This document shows, in pieces, positions 44,404 through 53,062 of a stretch of 64,000 nt of DNA (its first letter is position 1; the number at the start of each line of letters is the position of its first letter). The DNA comes from Pseudomonadota bacterium (lineage in GTDB: Bacteria > Pseudomonadota > Gammaproteobacteria > Steroidobacterales > Steroidobacteraceae): NCBI GenBank assembly GCA_018241505.1, contig JAFEDS010000022.1, forward strand, positions 157,778-221,777, written 5' to 3'. Below the pieces are notes generated by a model, which saw only the letters and a list, made by a program, of their open reading frames with translations, ran no database searches and was not told the origin of the DNA. Both the position numbers and the translations under genes were made by a program.

Positions 44404-46382
44404 TCGAATAGAGCCTGGTTGCGGTCACCCAGAATCGGCAATCGCAACCACGATGGATCCCCTCCTCCCACCTGCACGGCGAGTCTGGGCACAGGAGATT
44501 GTTCGACCGCCAGGGTATTGCCGCGATCCGCGCCCGCCAGTGTCAACCGGATGCGCTCGCCCTTTTTGAAGACGCGACCCACGGCCACCATCGTGAATTC
44601 CAGTGGCACCGGCGTCTGCGACAGCGGCGGCACGTTCGCAATGTCCTTTGAACTGGATGTGGGAAAAGGCAGATCAAAATTGCGATAGGGTGCTCGACCG
44701 AGCGTCCGATGCGAGGCACGCAACATCCCCTCGGATATGAGCCGGGACGTGCCATCTGCAGAGACTGCGTTCAAATAGGCGTGAACGTCCGCGTCCTTTG
44801 TGTCTTCCGACGACAACATCACCCGCACAACAGGAATTCCGGCGACATAGACATCCCGCACCAATGGGGGCGATGTGTACGTCATCGACTTCATATCGAC
44901 AGTTGTCACAACGACTTCATATACGTTTCCCGCCCACCGAGTGCCCAGGTCTCCCAGCGAAGTGCTGTAGTTGATCCTCCAGGGCTGGCGAGCGGCTTCC
45001 TGAGGGGCTGTGAGAGTCAATACGCCGTCGTTCTGAGACAGCACGGACCGCGCTGAGCTCGCTGACAGAAAGAGATCCCGAGCGTGTACAGCGGGAGATG
45101 GCCACGTGTCTGCCGCAAACCATTCGGTCTGTGTGACCGATCGCTGCAGGCCGTAAGTTACTTCAGGACGCTGCTCGGCGTCGTTGTGAACGCGTCGCAA
45201 CCAACGGTCGAACCAACGGAGCGTCTCGCGCGCCACAATCCGGTCGCGCTCCGCATCACGCGGATCGTCGGGCATTGGCCCGGAGCGCCCATGCGGATAG
45301 GGTCCATAAATGAGCTTTTTGGGCACGTCCAGGTTGGCATACCAATACAGCATGTCGTTGGCGTAGATATCGTGCCATCCGCCCAGGAGCAGGGTCGGAA
45401 CCCGGCTGGCGTTCACCCGAGGCAGGAGAGTGTAAAGATTGTTCTGACCGGACAGTTGGTAGTGGTCAATGAACGGAAGCCGGTCGCGCACAACACCCAC
45501 GGTCTTGAATTCCTCCAGGTGCTGGAAGTACTCGTCATCAACGCCGGCACGGTGCTCAGACACGGCGCATCGCAGATCCCGCTGCTCGCGATCGGCATCG
45601 ACGGGTGAGATATTGGTGATCGGTGCGTTCTCATCGGTAGAGCGATTGTCGAGTGAGGCTACATTGCTCACCCACCCGCCCTGCCAGCCGTTTCGGAAGA
45701 TCCCACCCATGGCATAGGCAGTGTTCGGACCGTCAAAGAATCCGTAAACCATGGCGAGTGCGCGCAGTGCTTTCGGCCGTTCGGCTGCCACTCGCGGCTG
45801 CACCTCCGCGAGATAGGACGAGCCCAGCATCCCGACATTGCCATCGCTCCAGGACTGCGCGGAAATCCAGTTGACGAGATCGAACCCGTCCTTGCCTTCG
45901 ATGTCGTCGCCCTCAGCATGCGAAGGCCCGAATGACGCACCCGAACCGCGCATGTCCGCGACAACGAGCGCATAACCATATCCCAGCAATACTTCGGACC
46001 ACGCCTTCTCGTTACCCAAGGGCATCAGCCCCGCTGCATCGACAGCCGAGTAGTGACGGCCACCCAATAACGTCACACCGCCTGGCCCTGGCCTCGCGCG
46101 ACCATAGCGCGTGTATTCGAACACGACCGGAAACCTTCCGCCGACCGCACGTCCGTTGACAGCAGGACGGTAGTAATCAACAGCAAGACGAACCCCGTCC
46201 CGCATGCGCACGTACACAGATCGACGGAGTGCCTGTTGATAGCGATACGGCTCAGCACGTCGATACTCTCCGACGCCAATGGCCGCAGAAGAAATGCCCA
46301 TCACGCCCGCGGGCGGTTCGGCCATCGAGACTGTCGCAACGAGCAGCACCAAACCTGCGCACCATCGACGTGTCGCCCTCAC
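44400..46382 (-). CDS. CocE/NonD-family hydrolase, second copy in the window
   Basis: A 660-residue protein from GTG 46382, which overlaps the dipeptidase stop as GTGA. It has a signal peptide (about 1-20, LVLLVATVSMA). The alpha/beta core has nucleophile S189 in GMLGSSYLAE, an acid in LLGGWHDIYAN and His in YGPYPHGRSG. A C-terminal jelly roll follows. It is only distantly similar to the CocE gene at 29533-31446, so the two are not a recent duplication. The frame from 46544 reads back into the dipeptidase gene and is not supported. Confidence 0.86.
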   Translation of the reverse strand: MRATRRWCAGLVLLVATVSMAEPPAGVMGISSAAIGVGEYRRAEPYRYQQALRRSVYVRMRDGVRLAVDYYRPAVNGRAVGGRFPVVFEYTRYGRARPGPGGVTLLGGRHYSAVDAAGLMPLGNEKAWSEVLLGYGYALVVADMRGSGASFGPSHAEGDDIEGKDGFDLVNWISAQSWSDGNVGMLGSSYLAEVQPRVAAERPKALRALAMVYGFFDGPNTAYAMGGIFRNGWQGGWVSNVASLDNRSTDENAPITNISPVDADREQRDLRCAVSEHRAGVDDEYFQHLEEFKTVGVVRDRLPFIDHYQLSGQNNLYTLLPRVNASRVPTLLLGGWHDIYANDMLYWYANLDVPKKLIYGPYPHGRSGPMPDDPRDAERDRIVARETLRWFDRWLRRVHNDAEQRPEVTYGLQRSVTQTEWFAADTWPSPAVHARDLFLSASSARSVLSQNDGVLTLTAPQEAARQPWRINYSTSLGDLGTRWAGNVYEVVVTTVDMKSMTYTSPPLVRDVYVAGIPVVRVMLSSEDTKDADVHAYLNAVSADGTSRLISEGMLRASHRTLGRAPYRNFDLPFPTSSSKDIANVPPLSQTPVPLEFTMVAVGRVFKKGERIRLTLAGADRGNTLAVEQSPVPRLAVQVGGGDPSWLRLPILGDRNQALFE

Positions 46383-47401
46383 GCCCAGGCCTGCGTGATG
46401 ACACGAACCCAGTTGCGACCGAGAATGTCCTCGATGTCGCTGGTCGCGTATCCCAATGCCAGAAGGCCCGCCACGATTTCCGGAATCTGCTCCGGCATCA
46501 CGTACGAAAATCCGCGCCAATGAGGGTCGCTCGCCATCGGCCACTCATCGGGGCGCGACCGCACCCACTGGTTGATGGCCGCCGCATCAAACACCACATC
46601 GAGACCGAGCCCAACGTGCCGCGCGCCCACCATCCCGCACAGGTAGTCGATGTGGCGAACAACCGCTCCTGGAAGATCTTCTTCGGCACCGAGATAGCCG
46701 CTGCAGCCGGACACGCCAACGAGCCCGCCTGTGGCTGCAACAGCACGAATTGATGCATCGTCGATGTTTCGAAAACTGGGAGCGAGCGCTGCGGCATTGG
46801 AATGACTGAACACCATTGGCCGTTCCGCCATCTCGATTGCCTCGCGCGAAGTGCGCAGTCCGCAGTGACTGAGATCTACCAACACCCCTGCGCGTTGCAT
46901 CTCGGTAACGACACGGCGCCCAAAGCGCGTGAGACCGCCATCGACGCGTTCAGCACACCCGCCCCCAACGGAATTTGCGTTGTTGAACGCCAACAGATTG
47001 TGGCGAATACCGAGCTCGGCAAACACCCATATGAGATCGAGGTTGCGCTCGAGGCAACGCGTCCCTTCAAAGTGAGTCGCCACGGCCAACTGACCGTTGC
47101 GCCTGGCGATGTCGATGTCTTCCGGGCTCTGCACGAGATGCACATGGGGAAGCGCGGCGAGCTTGCGCTTCGCGCCCGCCACGACTGCCAGGGCCTGGGC
47201 ACTGCTTTGATTGTCTCCCGCCAGGGTGACCGACAGGCAATGGACGCCGGCCTGGTGAAATCGGAGCAATTTCCCGTAGTCATTGCCCGTGGTGTCCGCC
47301 GGATCAAAGTCGAGCGGCCAAACCATGTCGCAAACCAGTGCCGAGCGACACAGAGCCTGCGCCACCTCGGACGCTCTTTTCACCGTCGCTACCCGCGTCA
47401 T
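46379..47401 (-). CDS. M19 membrane-dipeptidase family protein with altered first metal motif
   Basis: A 340-residue protein. Recognisable M19 parts are the FEG segment with its Glu, LTRFGRRVVTEM, the VDLSH His, the FSHSN His and HVGLGLDVVFD. The opening motif, normally DGHND (His and Asp metal ligands), reads CDMVWPLD, so both ligands of one metal site seem lost. I recall other M19-like proteins with CDMxxPW-type starts; they may be a distinct subfamily. No signal peptide. The gene is 15 bases from the TonB receptor and overlaps the CocE gene. Confidence 0.82.
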   Translation of the reverse strand: MTRVATVKRASEVAQALCRSALVCDMVWPLDFDPADTTGNDYGKLLRFHQAGVHCLSVTLAGDNQSSAQALAVVAGAKRKLAALPHVHLVQSPEDIDIARRNGQLAVATHFEGTRCLERNLDLIWVFAELGIRHNLLAFNNANSVGGGCAERVDGGLTRFGRRVVTEMQRAGVLVDLSHCGLRTSREAIEMAERPMVFSHSNAAALAPSFRNIDDASIRAVAATGGLVGVSGCSGYLGAEEDLPGAVVRHIDYLCGMVGARHVGLGLDVVFDAAAINQWVRSRPDEWPMASDPHWRGFSYVMPEQIPEIVAGLLALGYATSDIEDILGRNWVRVITQAWA

Positions 47402-47416
47402 TATTGATGGCGGCCT

Positions 47417-49921
47417 CTAGAATCGGTACGACACACGTCCGACGACCTGGCGTGGTGGATTCGCTTCGAGGCCAAACCACATTGCTTGAGAATACGGCGA
47501 GTAGTACAGCGTGTTGAGAACGTTGGTCGCTGACACTTCGAAACGCCATGGCTTGTGATCGTAGAAGACACGCAGATCAACCTCCGTGAAGCCGCCGAGA
47601 TTGAATGGAACCGGTTGCCCGTAGTTGAAGGCGTCAAAGGTCTCCATTCCGGTCTTGCGCACGACGCCGGCGCCGAAACCCAGATTGCGCAGCGGGCCGC
47701 CCTGGACCTGGTAGCTCCCGAACAGCGAAAGACCGAAATCCGGTGCGTTGGCGGAATGCAGTCCCGCGAACTGTCCCTTCACGAACTTGGCATCGAGTTT
47801 CGCCAGCGAGCCATAGACTTCCAGGCCGGGCGCGAGGCGTCCTTGGAAGTCTACTTCGACGCCACGGCTGCGTTGGGTTCCCACCTGCAGCACAAAACCC
47901 GGATGCAAGGGATCACTCTGCAGGATGTTGCTTCGCTGCATATCGAAAACAGCCAGACTGTAGGAGAACTTGTTCGCGAGCGCGTCCCCTTTGAGCCCGG
48001 CCTCGTAGGCACGGCCCGCTTCCGGATTGACGAAGCGCCCACTGCCCCCGTCATAAATCAAGCCGCTGCGCGGCTCGAATGTATTTCCATAGCTGCTGTA
48101 CACATTGAGGGTGGGAGTGAGTGCATACGTGAGGCCCGCCTGGGAGGTGACCTTGTGTGCATTCAACGGCGACCAGTTACCGTAGGGCACATCAGTGGAG
48201 TCACTGATCTGATCGGTCGTACTCGAGCGGTTGCGATTCTTCAACCGGTCATCGGAAAAGCGCGCGCCGAGGGATACCGTCAGGCCATCCAGGGGCCGTG
48301 CCAGAAGCTGAAAGGTTGCGCCCGAAATCTGGTGGCGGCTCTGGCTCTGATTGAAGAAATCGTAGTCCGTGTTGGCGCGATGCGGCGGGATCTGCAACCA
48401 GTCCGGCGCGAGGATACTGAAGTTGGGTGCGTTGGGGCTGGAGCTCAGATCGAGGGTGTCGGTTTTGATTTCGGCATAGTCCGCGCCGAAGAACAGGGTA
48501 TGACGGTGCTCGAACAGCTCGATATCGCCAAACAGATTGACTTCAGCCGCGAAGACATCGTTCTCCTGATCGCGACCGTACAGATACCCGAACGTGTGTC
48601 CGTTCTGATCGGTGTTCCATGTCTGGAAGGCATCCGCCCTGCCGGTGATCCGCTGGTACTGAAGACTGCCGCGTAGCTGCCAGGTTTCGGCGAAGTGATG
48701 CTCGAGAATCGTCTGTGCGAACGTCGCATCCTTCTCCGCGTGATTCCAGGGCGCGCCACCGGAGCGGCTGCGTGGAACATGGGGTACCACGAAATTGCTG
48801 CTGACGAGCTGGGCGGGATTCGAGATGTCAGTACCAATGAACTGCGCACCGATGCCGAAGTAGGTTGGATAAGTGTACTTCTGGTAGATCAAGCGCGCGG
48901 TGAGCGAAGTGGACTCCGCGATTTGGTATTTGATCGTGGGCGCCAGCGCGATGACCCGCGAGCTGTCCAGATCGAGGTAGGTTCCGGCATTCTGATACGC
49001 CCCGACCATTCGGTAGGTCAACCGGCCGTCGGCGTCAATCGGGCCGTGCACGTCCGCCTGCGCACGGTAGTGACTGTAACTGCCCCCCTCCACCTGGAGC
49101 TCGCCGCCGAATGTGTCGGTCGGTGCCTTCGAAATGGCATTGAGCGTACCCGAGATCGAGTTCTGGCCGTACAACGTTGAGGTCGCTCCCTTCACCACCT
49201 CGAAGCGCTCAAAGGCCGAAAGATCCAGGTTGATGTTGGCCACCATCCGGAAACCATCGATCTTGATGGCGTTGATGCCCTGCTGCATGAAGCCGCGGTA
49301 GTAATTGCGTGGAAATTGATCGCCCGCATGCGAGACACCGCCGGAGGCGTCGACCTTGTAGAGATCTTCAAACTTCTGAATGGTCGCGAAGTCCAACAGA
49401 TCCTGCGTGATGACCTTGATGGTCTGCGGTGTGTCCTTCACGGAGAGCGGCATTTTGTAGGCGCTCTCAGCCTCGGTGTAGCGGAACTCGGTCGCTCGCA
49501 CCACAACCTCTTCCAGCGGGTCCGCCGTGGTGGTGGCAGCCGAGGCCTCGGTCTGGGCGAGACGAAACTCGGACCCCTCCACGGCATTGGACGAAGTCTT
49601 TTTCGCATCGTCCGCGGCCAGAATGGAGACGGTGCGGTCGTCCACAAATTCGTAGCGCAGTCTCGAGTCGGTCAACAACAGTTGCAAGGCCTGCTCGAGA
49701 GTCAGATCGCCCTCCAGGGCGCGTGACCGTACGCCCTCCGCCACATCCGTGTAGAAGACGATCCGCAGGCCCGACTGCTCGGCATATTCGGTGAGTGCCC
49801 GATTCAGGCTTTGGGCGGGCACATCGAAATGCACCTTCCGATCCGCGCGCCCCTGCGCAAGTGCGAGACTCACGAACAAAGACACGCTGATTGCGCCAAC
49901 TGCTGCACGCCCAATGCTCAT
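47417..49921 (-). CDS. TonB-dependent receptor with N-terminal STN signalling domain (FecA type)
   Basis: An 834-residue outer-membrane protein with a signal peptide (1-23), an STN domain (about 28-100, VHFDVPAQSLNRALTEY), a TonB-box-like stretch (EEVVVRATEF), a plug (about 145-260) and a 22-strand-type barrel ending in VGRVSYRF with the terminal aromatic. The STN domain passes ligand occupancy to a FecR anti-sigma factor, and fecI/fecR-like genes lie divergently just upstream. Siderophore-receptor-like overall, but the downstream peptidase and permease genes suggest a peptide-like ligand. ATG at 49921 has AAGGGGG upstream; the frame from 50116 would skip the signal peptide. Confidence 0.92.
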   Translation of the reverse strand: MSIGRAAVGAISVSLFVSLALAQGRADRKVHFDVPAQSLNRALTEYAEQSGLRIVFYTDVAEGVRSRALEGDLTLEQALQLLLTDSRLRYEFVDDRTVSILAADDAKKTSSNAVEGSEFRLAQTEASAATTTADPLEEVVVRATEFRYTEAESAYKMPLSVKDTPQTIKVITQDLLDFATIQKFEDLYKVDASGGVSHAGDQFPRNYYRGFMQQGINAIKIDGFRMVANINLDLSAFERFEVVKGATSTLYGQNSISGTLNAISKAPTDTFGGELQVEGGSYSHYRAQADVHGPIDADGRLTYRMVGAYQNAGTYLDLDSSRVIALAPTIKYQIAESTSLTARLIYQKYTYPTYFGIGAQFIGTDISNPAQLVSSNFVVPHVPRSRSGGAPWNHAEKDATFAQTILEHHFAETWQLRGSLQYQRITGRADAFQTWNTDQNGHTFGYLYGRDQENDVFAAEVNLFGDIELFEHRHTLFFGADYAEIKTDTLDLSSSPNAPNFSILAPDWLQIPPHRANTDYDFFNQSQSRHQISGATFQLLARPLDGLTVSLGARFSDDRLKNRNRSSTTDQISDSTDVPYGNWSPLNAHKVTSQAGLTYALTPTLNVYSSYGNTFEPRSGLIYDGGSGRFVNPEAGRAYEAGLKGDALANKFSYSLAVFDMQRSNILQSDPLHPGFVLQVGTQRSRGVEVDFQGRLAPGLEVYGSLAKLDAKFVKGQFAGLHSANAPDFGLSLFGSYQVQGGPLRNLGFGAGVVRKTGMETFDAFNYGQPVPFNLGGFTEVDLRVFYDHKPWRFEVSATNVLNTLYYSPYSQAMWFGLEANPPRQVVGRVSYRF

Positions 49922-49993
49922 CAATGCCCCCTTGCTTGTTATGCTCGGCAGGTCGAGCCGCCGGATATCCCAGATAGAGGGACTGGACGGCGC

Positions 49994-50025
49994 AAAACTG
50001 GACAGAAAAAAGCCTGTCCAGTTTT
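49994..50025. promoter_or_regulatory. Perfect 12-bp inverted repeat in the receptor/sigma divergent region
   Basis: AAAACTGGACAG (49994-50005) and CTGTCCAGTTTT (50014-50025) flank an 8-base loop. The arms start with A4 and end with T4, so the element is shaped like a bidirectional terminator or attenuator. It sits between two divergent start codons, so an operator or leader role is also possible. An additional ACTGGAC copy lies at 49982-49988. Confidence 0.7.
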
Positions 50026-50047
50026 CGAGGCGTAAACACTCTATATA

Positions 50048-50064
50048 CGATGGATACTCCATCG
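50048..50064. promoter_or_regulatory. 7-bp inverted repeat just upstream of the sigma-factor gene
   Basis: CGATGGA and TCCATCG flank TAC, ending 25 bases before the GTG at 50090. It overlaps a TATATA sequence (50042-50047) on its left edge and could be an operator at the sigma-factor promoter. Confidence 0.35.
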
Positions 50065-50089
50065 ACGCTCCGGCCACCGGACTTCCGCA

Positions 50090-50611
50090 GTGCACAAGAC
50101 CGGCAATGAATTGCACCCGCCCGATGCGACGGCAGGCGCCGAACCCGCCGAAGGCTCAGTCCTGCATCGATACCTGCTGCAGCAGCTTCGCAATCAGGAT
50201 GATGCCCGCGACCTGGCGCAGGAAGCCTATATGCGCTACCTGCAGGTCCCCGACATGAGTGCCGTGCGCGATCCCGGCGCCTATCTGTTCCGGATCGCCC
50301 TGAATCTGATTTCGGAGTGGCGCCTGCGGCGGGATCGATCGGCCGTGACCTACGATTCCGAGCTCACCGACAAGGTCGCCTTGTATGCCGCCGACAACGC
50401 CCCGGATGTGTTCGAACAAGCCGCCAGCAGCGAGCGGTTACAGAGCATTCTCGAGCAGATTCCGGTGACCTACCGACGCGCGCTGCTCATGAGCAAGTGT
50501 GAAGGACTGAGCAACGTGGAAATCGCAAAGCGGATCAATGTGACGCCCGAGACGGTCGTCCGCTATCTCGCGCGTGCCGTCGCTTTTGCACGCGCCGCAC
50601 GGTGGGAATAG
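50090..50611 (+). CDS. FecI-type ECF RNA polymerase sigma factor
   Basis: A 173-residue protein with sigma-70 region 2 (DARDLAQEAYMRYLQ, then AYLFRIALNLISEWRLRRDR) and region 4 (LEQIPVTYRRALLMSKCEGLSNVEIAKRINVTPETVVRYL, a landmark around 120-160). The pattern is that of iron-starvation or surface-signalling ECF sigma factors working with FecR and an STN receptor. The start is GTG at 50090; no in-frame ATG lies near it. It probably directs transcription of the divergent receptor operon. The FecR gene begins 20 bases after the stop. Confidence 0.88.
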   Translation: MHKTGNELHPPDATAGAEPAEGSVLHRYLLQQLRNQDDARDLAQEAYMRYLQVPDMSAVRDPGAYLFRIALNLISEWRLRRDRSAVTYDSELTDKVALYAADNAPDVFEQAASSERLQSILEQIPVTYRRALLMSKCEGLSNVEIAKRINVTPETVVRYLARAVAFARAARWE

Positions 50612-50631
50612 ACACTTACACGGATGCAATC

Positions 50632-51702
50632 ATGACACCCCGTACCCAGGAAGATTTCAAAGTCGCCGAAGAAGCCGCGCAGTGGCTGTTTCGCTTGAAG
50701 ACCGAAGACACCCCGGCCACCCACGCCGAATTTGCCGCATGGGTTCGCAAAGGGGCCGGCAATCTGCAGGAGTTTCTGTTTGCGCAGGCGATCTGGCGCG
50801 AGTTCGATGGCATCGATCCAGCCGTGCACGCGCATTTCGCGGCCTCGAACGACGAGAGCGACAGCTCTGTCGTCAGTCTCGCGGCAGCGCGGGTCAAGGC
50901 CTCTCCCCCGCCCTCCCCGCCCAAACAGCGGCGCACCCTGTCCTGGGCAGCCGGCCTGGCCGCCTGTGCCGCATTGGTCGCGATTTTCTGGATTGCACTC
51001 AGTCCCAAGGACTCGCGCATCTACACCACTGATGTGGGTGACCAGAAAGCCATCAAGCTCAGCGACGGCTCCGTGGTCAATCTCAACACCCAAAGCAAAG
51101 TGGAAGTGCGTTACTCGGCACGGCAGAGAATCATTCGTCTCATTCGGGGCGAGGCGCTCTTCGCGGTGGAAAAGGACCCCGAACGGCCGTTCGTTGTCAT
51201 AACGGACAATGCCCGTATTCGAGCGGTCGGAACGCAGTTCAACGTATACCGTAGCTCTCAGTCACAAACGCGAGTGACAGTCCTGGACGGCGTTGTGCAG
51301 GTGTCCGAGAACGAAGCCGCCGCGAAAAACGCGCCGGTCGGTGCGGACCAGACGGTACGGCTCGCTGCTGGAGACGAAGCCGAAGTCGGAACTTCAGAAG
51401 GAATGGGAATCGTCAGAAACGTCGTGCCCAACGTGCAGCGTAGCGTGGCGTGGCGCGCGCGCCGACTGGTTTTCCCAGGGACCGCGGTCTCGGATATCGC
51501 CAACGAGTTCAACCGCTACAATCATTTGCGGATTCGTGTCGAAGGCGACGCGCTCCGTCAGCGCAGGATGAGTGGCGTGTTCGATGCAGACGACCCGACA
51601 CCTCTGATCAAGTTTCTTTCGGCCGATCCGAACGTGATAGTCACAAAGACCGCGGACGAGGTGTTGATTCAGCCTCGCGACGCTCTCCTTCCACCGCACT
51701 GA
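50632..51702 (+). CDS. FecR-family anti-sigma / signal-transducing membrane protein
   Basis: A 356-residue protein: cytoplasmic DUF4880-type N-terminus (about 8-52, EEAAQWLFRL), a Pro/Ser linker, one membrane helix (104-123), and a periplasmic FecR domain (128-225, VGDQKAIKLSDGSVVNLNT). A C-terminal STN-like module (278-348, LVFPGTAVSDIANEFNRY) resembles the signalling domain of the partner receptor. It should hold or activate the upstream sigma factor according to receptor occupancy. ATG at 50632 is preferred; GTG at 50602 is in frame. Confidence 0.88.
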   Translation: MTPRTQEDFKVAEEAAQWLFRLKTEDTPATHAEFAAWVRKGAGNLQEFLFAQAIWREFDGIDPAVHAHFAASNDESDSSVVSLAAARVKASPPPSPPKQRRTLSWAAGLAACAALVAIFWIALSPKDSRIYTTDVGDQKAIKLSDGSVVNLNTQSKVEVRYSARQRIIRLIRGEALFAVEKDPERPFVVITDNARIRAVGTQFNVYRSSQSQTRVTVLDGVVQVSENEAAAKNAPVGADQTVRLAAGDEAEVGTSEGMGIVRNVVPNVQRSVAWRARRLVFPGTAVSDIANEFNRYNHLRIRVEGDALRQRRMSGVFDADDPTPLIKFLSADPNVIVTKTADEVLIQPRDALLPPH

Positions 51703-51710
51703 CGGCTGCC

Positions 51711-52295
51711 ATGCTCATCGCGGCACCAACACGGCCCCTGGGTGAGATGGACACTCAGGCTTTCGCCGAGCATTTGCTGTCCCTCCATGAGCGCGATTGG
51801 TACGACGACAGTCGCCGCCAGGAATCCTTCGAGGTCCACGCTGAAACCCAGTCTATTCTTCTCGCGTTCTGCAGCGGCTGGCCGCAGGTCCAGGTTTCAC
51901 GCACACCGCAATGGGAGCGCTTTTCCGAGTTCGTGGCTCCGCTGATTGACCGGATCATCCAGCAGTATTACTCCCCCGGGGGCCAGGTGATTCGCGCAAT
52001 GCTCACCCGGCTGCCCGCGGGGTGTCGGATCGCGAAACATCGTGACGCGCACCAATCGTTTGCCGTTGCACATCGAATTCATGTGCCGCTCGTAACCAAC
52101 CCCGACGTTGAGTTCATTGTAGGGCCCCAGCGTGTGCCGCCGCGTGCGCACTTCGCATTCGAGCTCAACAATTCAATGCCGCACCAGGTGGCGAATCGCG
52201 GCGACAGCCAACGGATTCATTTCATTTTTGACTACGTGCCGCCGCCACCTGTTCGCTCGGTGTCGCCCCGAACGCACGCCGGAAGACCGCCGTAA
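51711..52295 (+). CDS. Aspartyl/asparaginyl beta-hydroxylase-like Fe(II)/2-oxoglutarate oxygenase
   Basis: A 194-residue cupin-fold oxygenase with the iron triad H110-D112 (AKHRDAH) and H158 (NSMPHQVANRG), plus R168 for 2-oxoglutarate. Family members hydroxylate Asp, Asn or Pro residues or free amino acids. No signal peptide. It lies 8 bases after fecR, so it is probably co-transcribed with the sigma pair. It may modify a ligand or peptide, or report iron and oxygen. The last 74 bases overlap the convergent AraC gene. The ATG at 51711 starts the conserved fold; the frame from 51450 is a fecR shadow. Confidence 0.83.
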   Translation: MLIAAPTRPLGEMDTQAFAEHLLSLHERDWYDDSRRQESFEVHAETQSILLAFCSGWPQVQVSRTPQWERFSEFVAPLIDRIIQQYYSPGGQVIRAMLTRLPAGCRIAKHRDAHQSFAVAHRIHVPLVTNPDVEFIVGPQRVPPRAHFAFELNNSMPHQVANRGDSQRIHFIFDYVPPPPVRSVSPRTHAGRPP

Positions 52296-53025
52296 AGGCG
52301 CTGGGACTCCGATAGCCCACATCCAGCGCCACCCGGGTCACCGGGGCGCCCGTTGACAGTCGGGCCAGTGCCTCCAACAGGCGAACCTGCTGGTGCCATG
52401 CGCTGAAGGTCATGCCCATCTCATGCCGGAACCGCCGCGTGAGCGTGCGGCGGCTCATCCCGGCCACTTGGGCCAACTGATCCAGGCAGCCCTCCTGGGC
52501 CGGATCTCGCAGGAGTGCCCGGCACATGCGTGCCAGACGCTCATCGCGCGGCATGGGTGCATCCAAGGGTGTACTGCGCATTCGAGCGAGCTCATCGAAG
52601 ATCAGCGCGACAATCCGGCCCTCCCGGGCCGCCATGTCATAGTCAGCAGGCAATTGCGTCGCCTCGACAATCAAGGCACGGAGCAACTCCGACACTTCAA
52701 ATACGCAGCATCGCTCGGGCAATCCCGCGCTGCTGGACGGATCTATATACAGCGTTCGCAGGGACGTAGGAGAGCAGAAGCGCACTTCGTGCTCAGCACC
52801 GGCGGGTATCCATACCGCCGTATGCGGGTGCACTACGAACGCCCCTACCTGTGTGATGACCGACATCACGCCAGTGATGGCATAGAGCAATTGCGCGCGC
52901 GGGTGCCGATGAGATGGATCGACGGATCCGACCGGATATTCATCCGACATTCCCGCAATCGGTCGTGCGGTACGCTGACAGAGTATGGAACGGCGGATCC
53001 GCGGTGTGTGGCTGGACTGAGTCAT
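52222..53025 (-). CDS. AraC-family transcriptional regulator with cupin sensor domain
   Basis: A 267-residue protein. The N-terminal cupin is about residues 20-110 (PSHRHPRAQLLYAITGVM, WIPAGAEHEVRF). The C-terminal double helix-turn-helix has LDQLAQVAGMSRRTLTRRFRHE and VALDVGYRSPSAFTAVFRRAFGATPSE. The type usually senses small molecules and controls nearby genes; candidates are the D-amino-acid operon upstream on the same strand. ATG at 53025 is used; 53058 is also in frame. The C-terminal coding end overlaps the oxygenase gene by 74 bases. Confidence 0.87.
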   Translation of the reverse strand: MTQSSHTPRIRRSILCQRTARPIAGMSDEYPVGSVDPSHRHPRAQLLYAITGVMSVITQVGAFVVHPHTAVWIPAGAEHEVRFCSPTSLRTLYIDPSSSAGLPERCCVFEVSELLRALIVEATQLPADYDMAAREGRIVALIFDELARMRSTPLDAPMPRDERLARMCRALLRDPAQEGCLDQLAQVAGMSRRTLTRRFRHEMGMTFSAWHQQVRLLEALARLSTGAPVTRVALDVGYRSPSAFTAVFRRAFGATPSEQVAAARSQK

Positions 53026-53062
53026 GGTGCAACCCATCCCTGACGAGACAGGCAGCATAATC

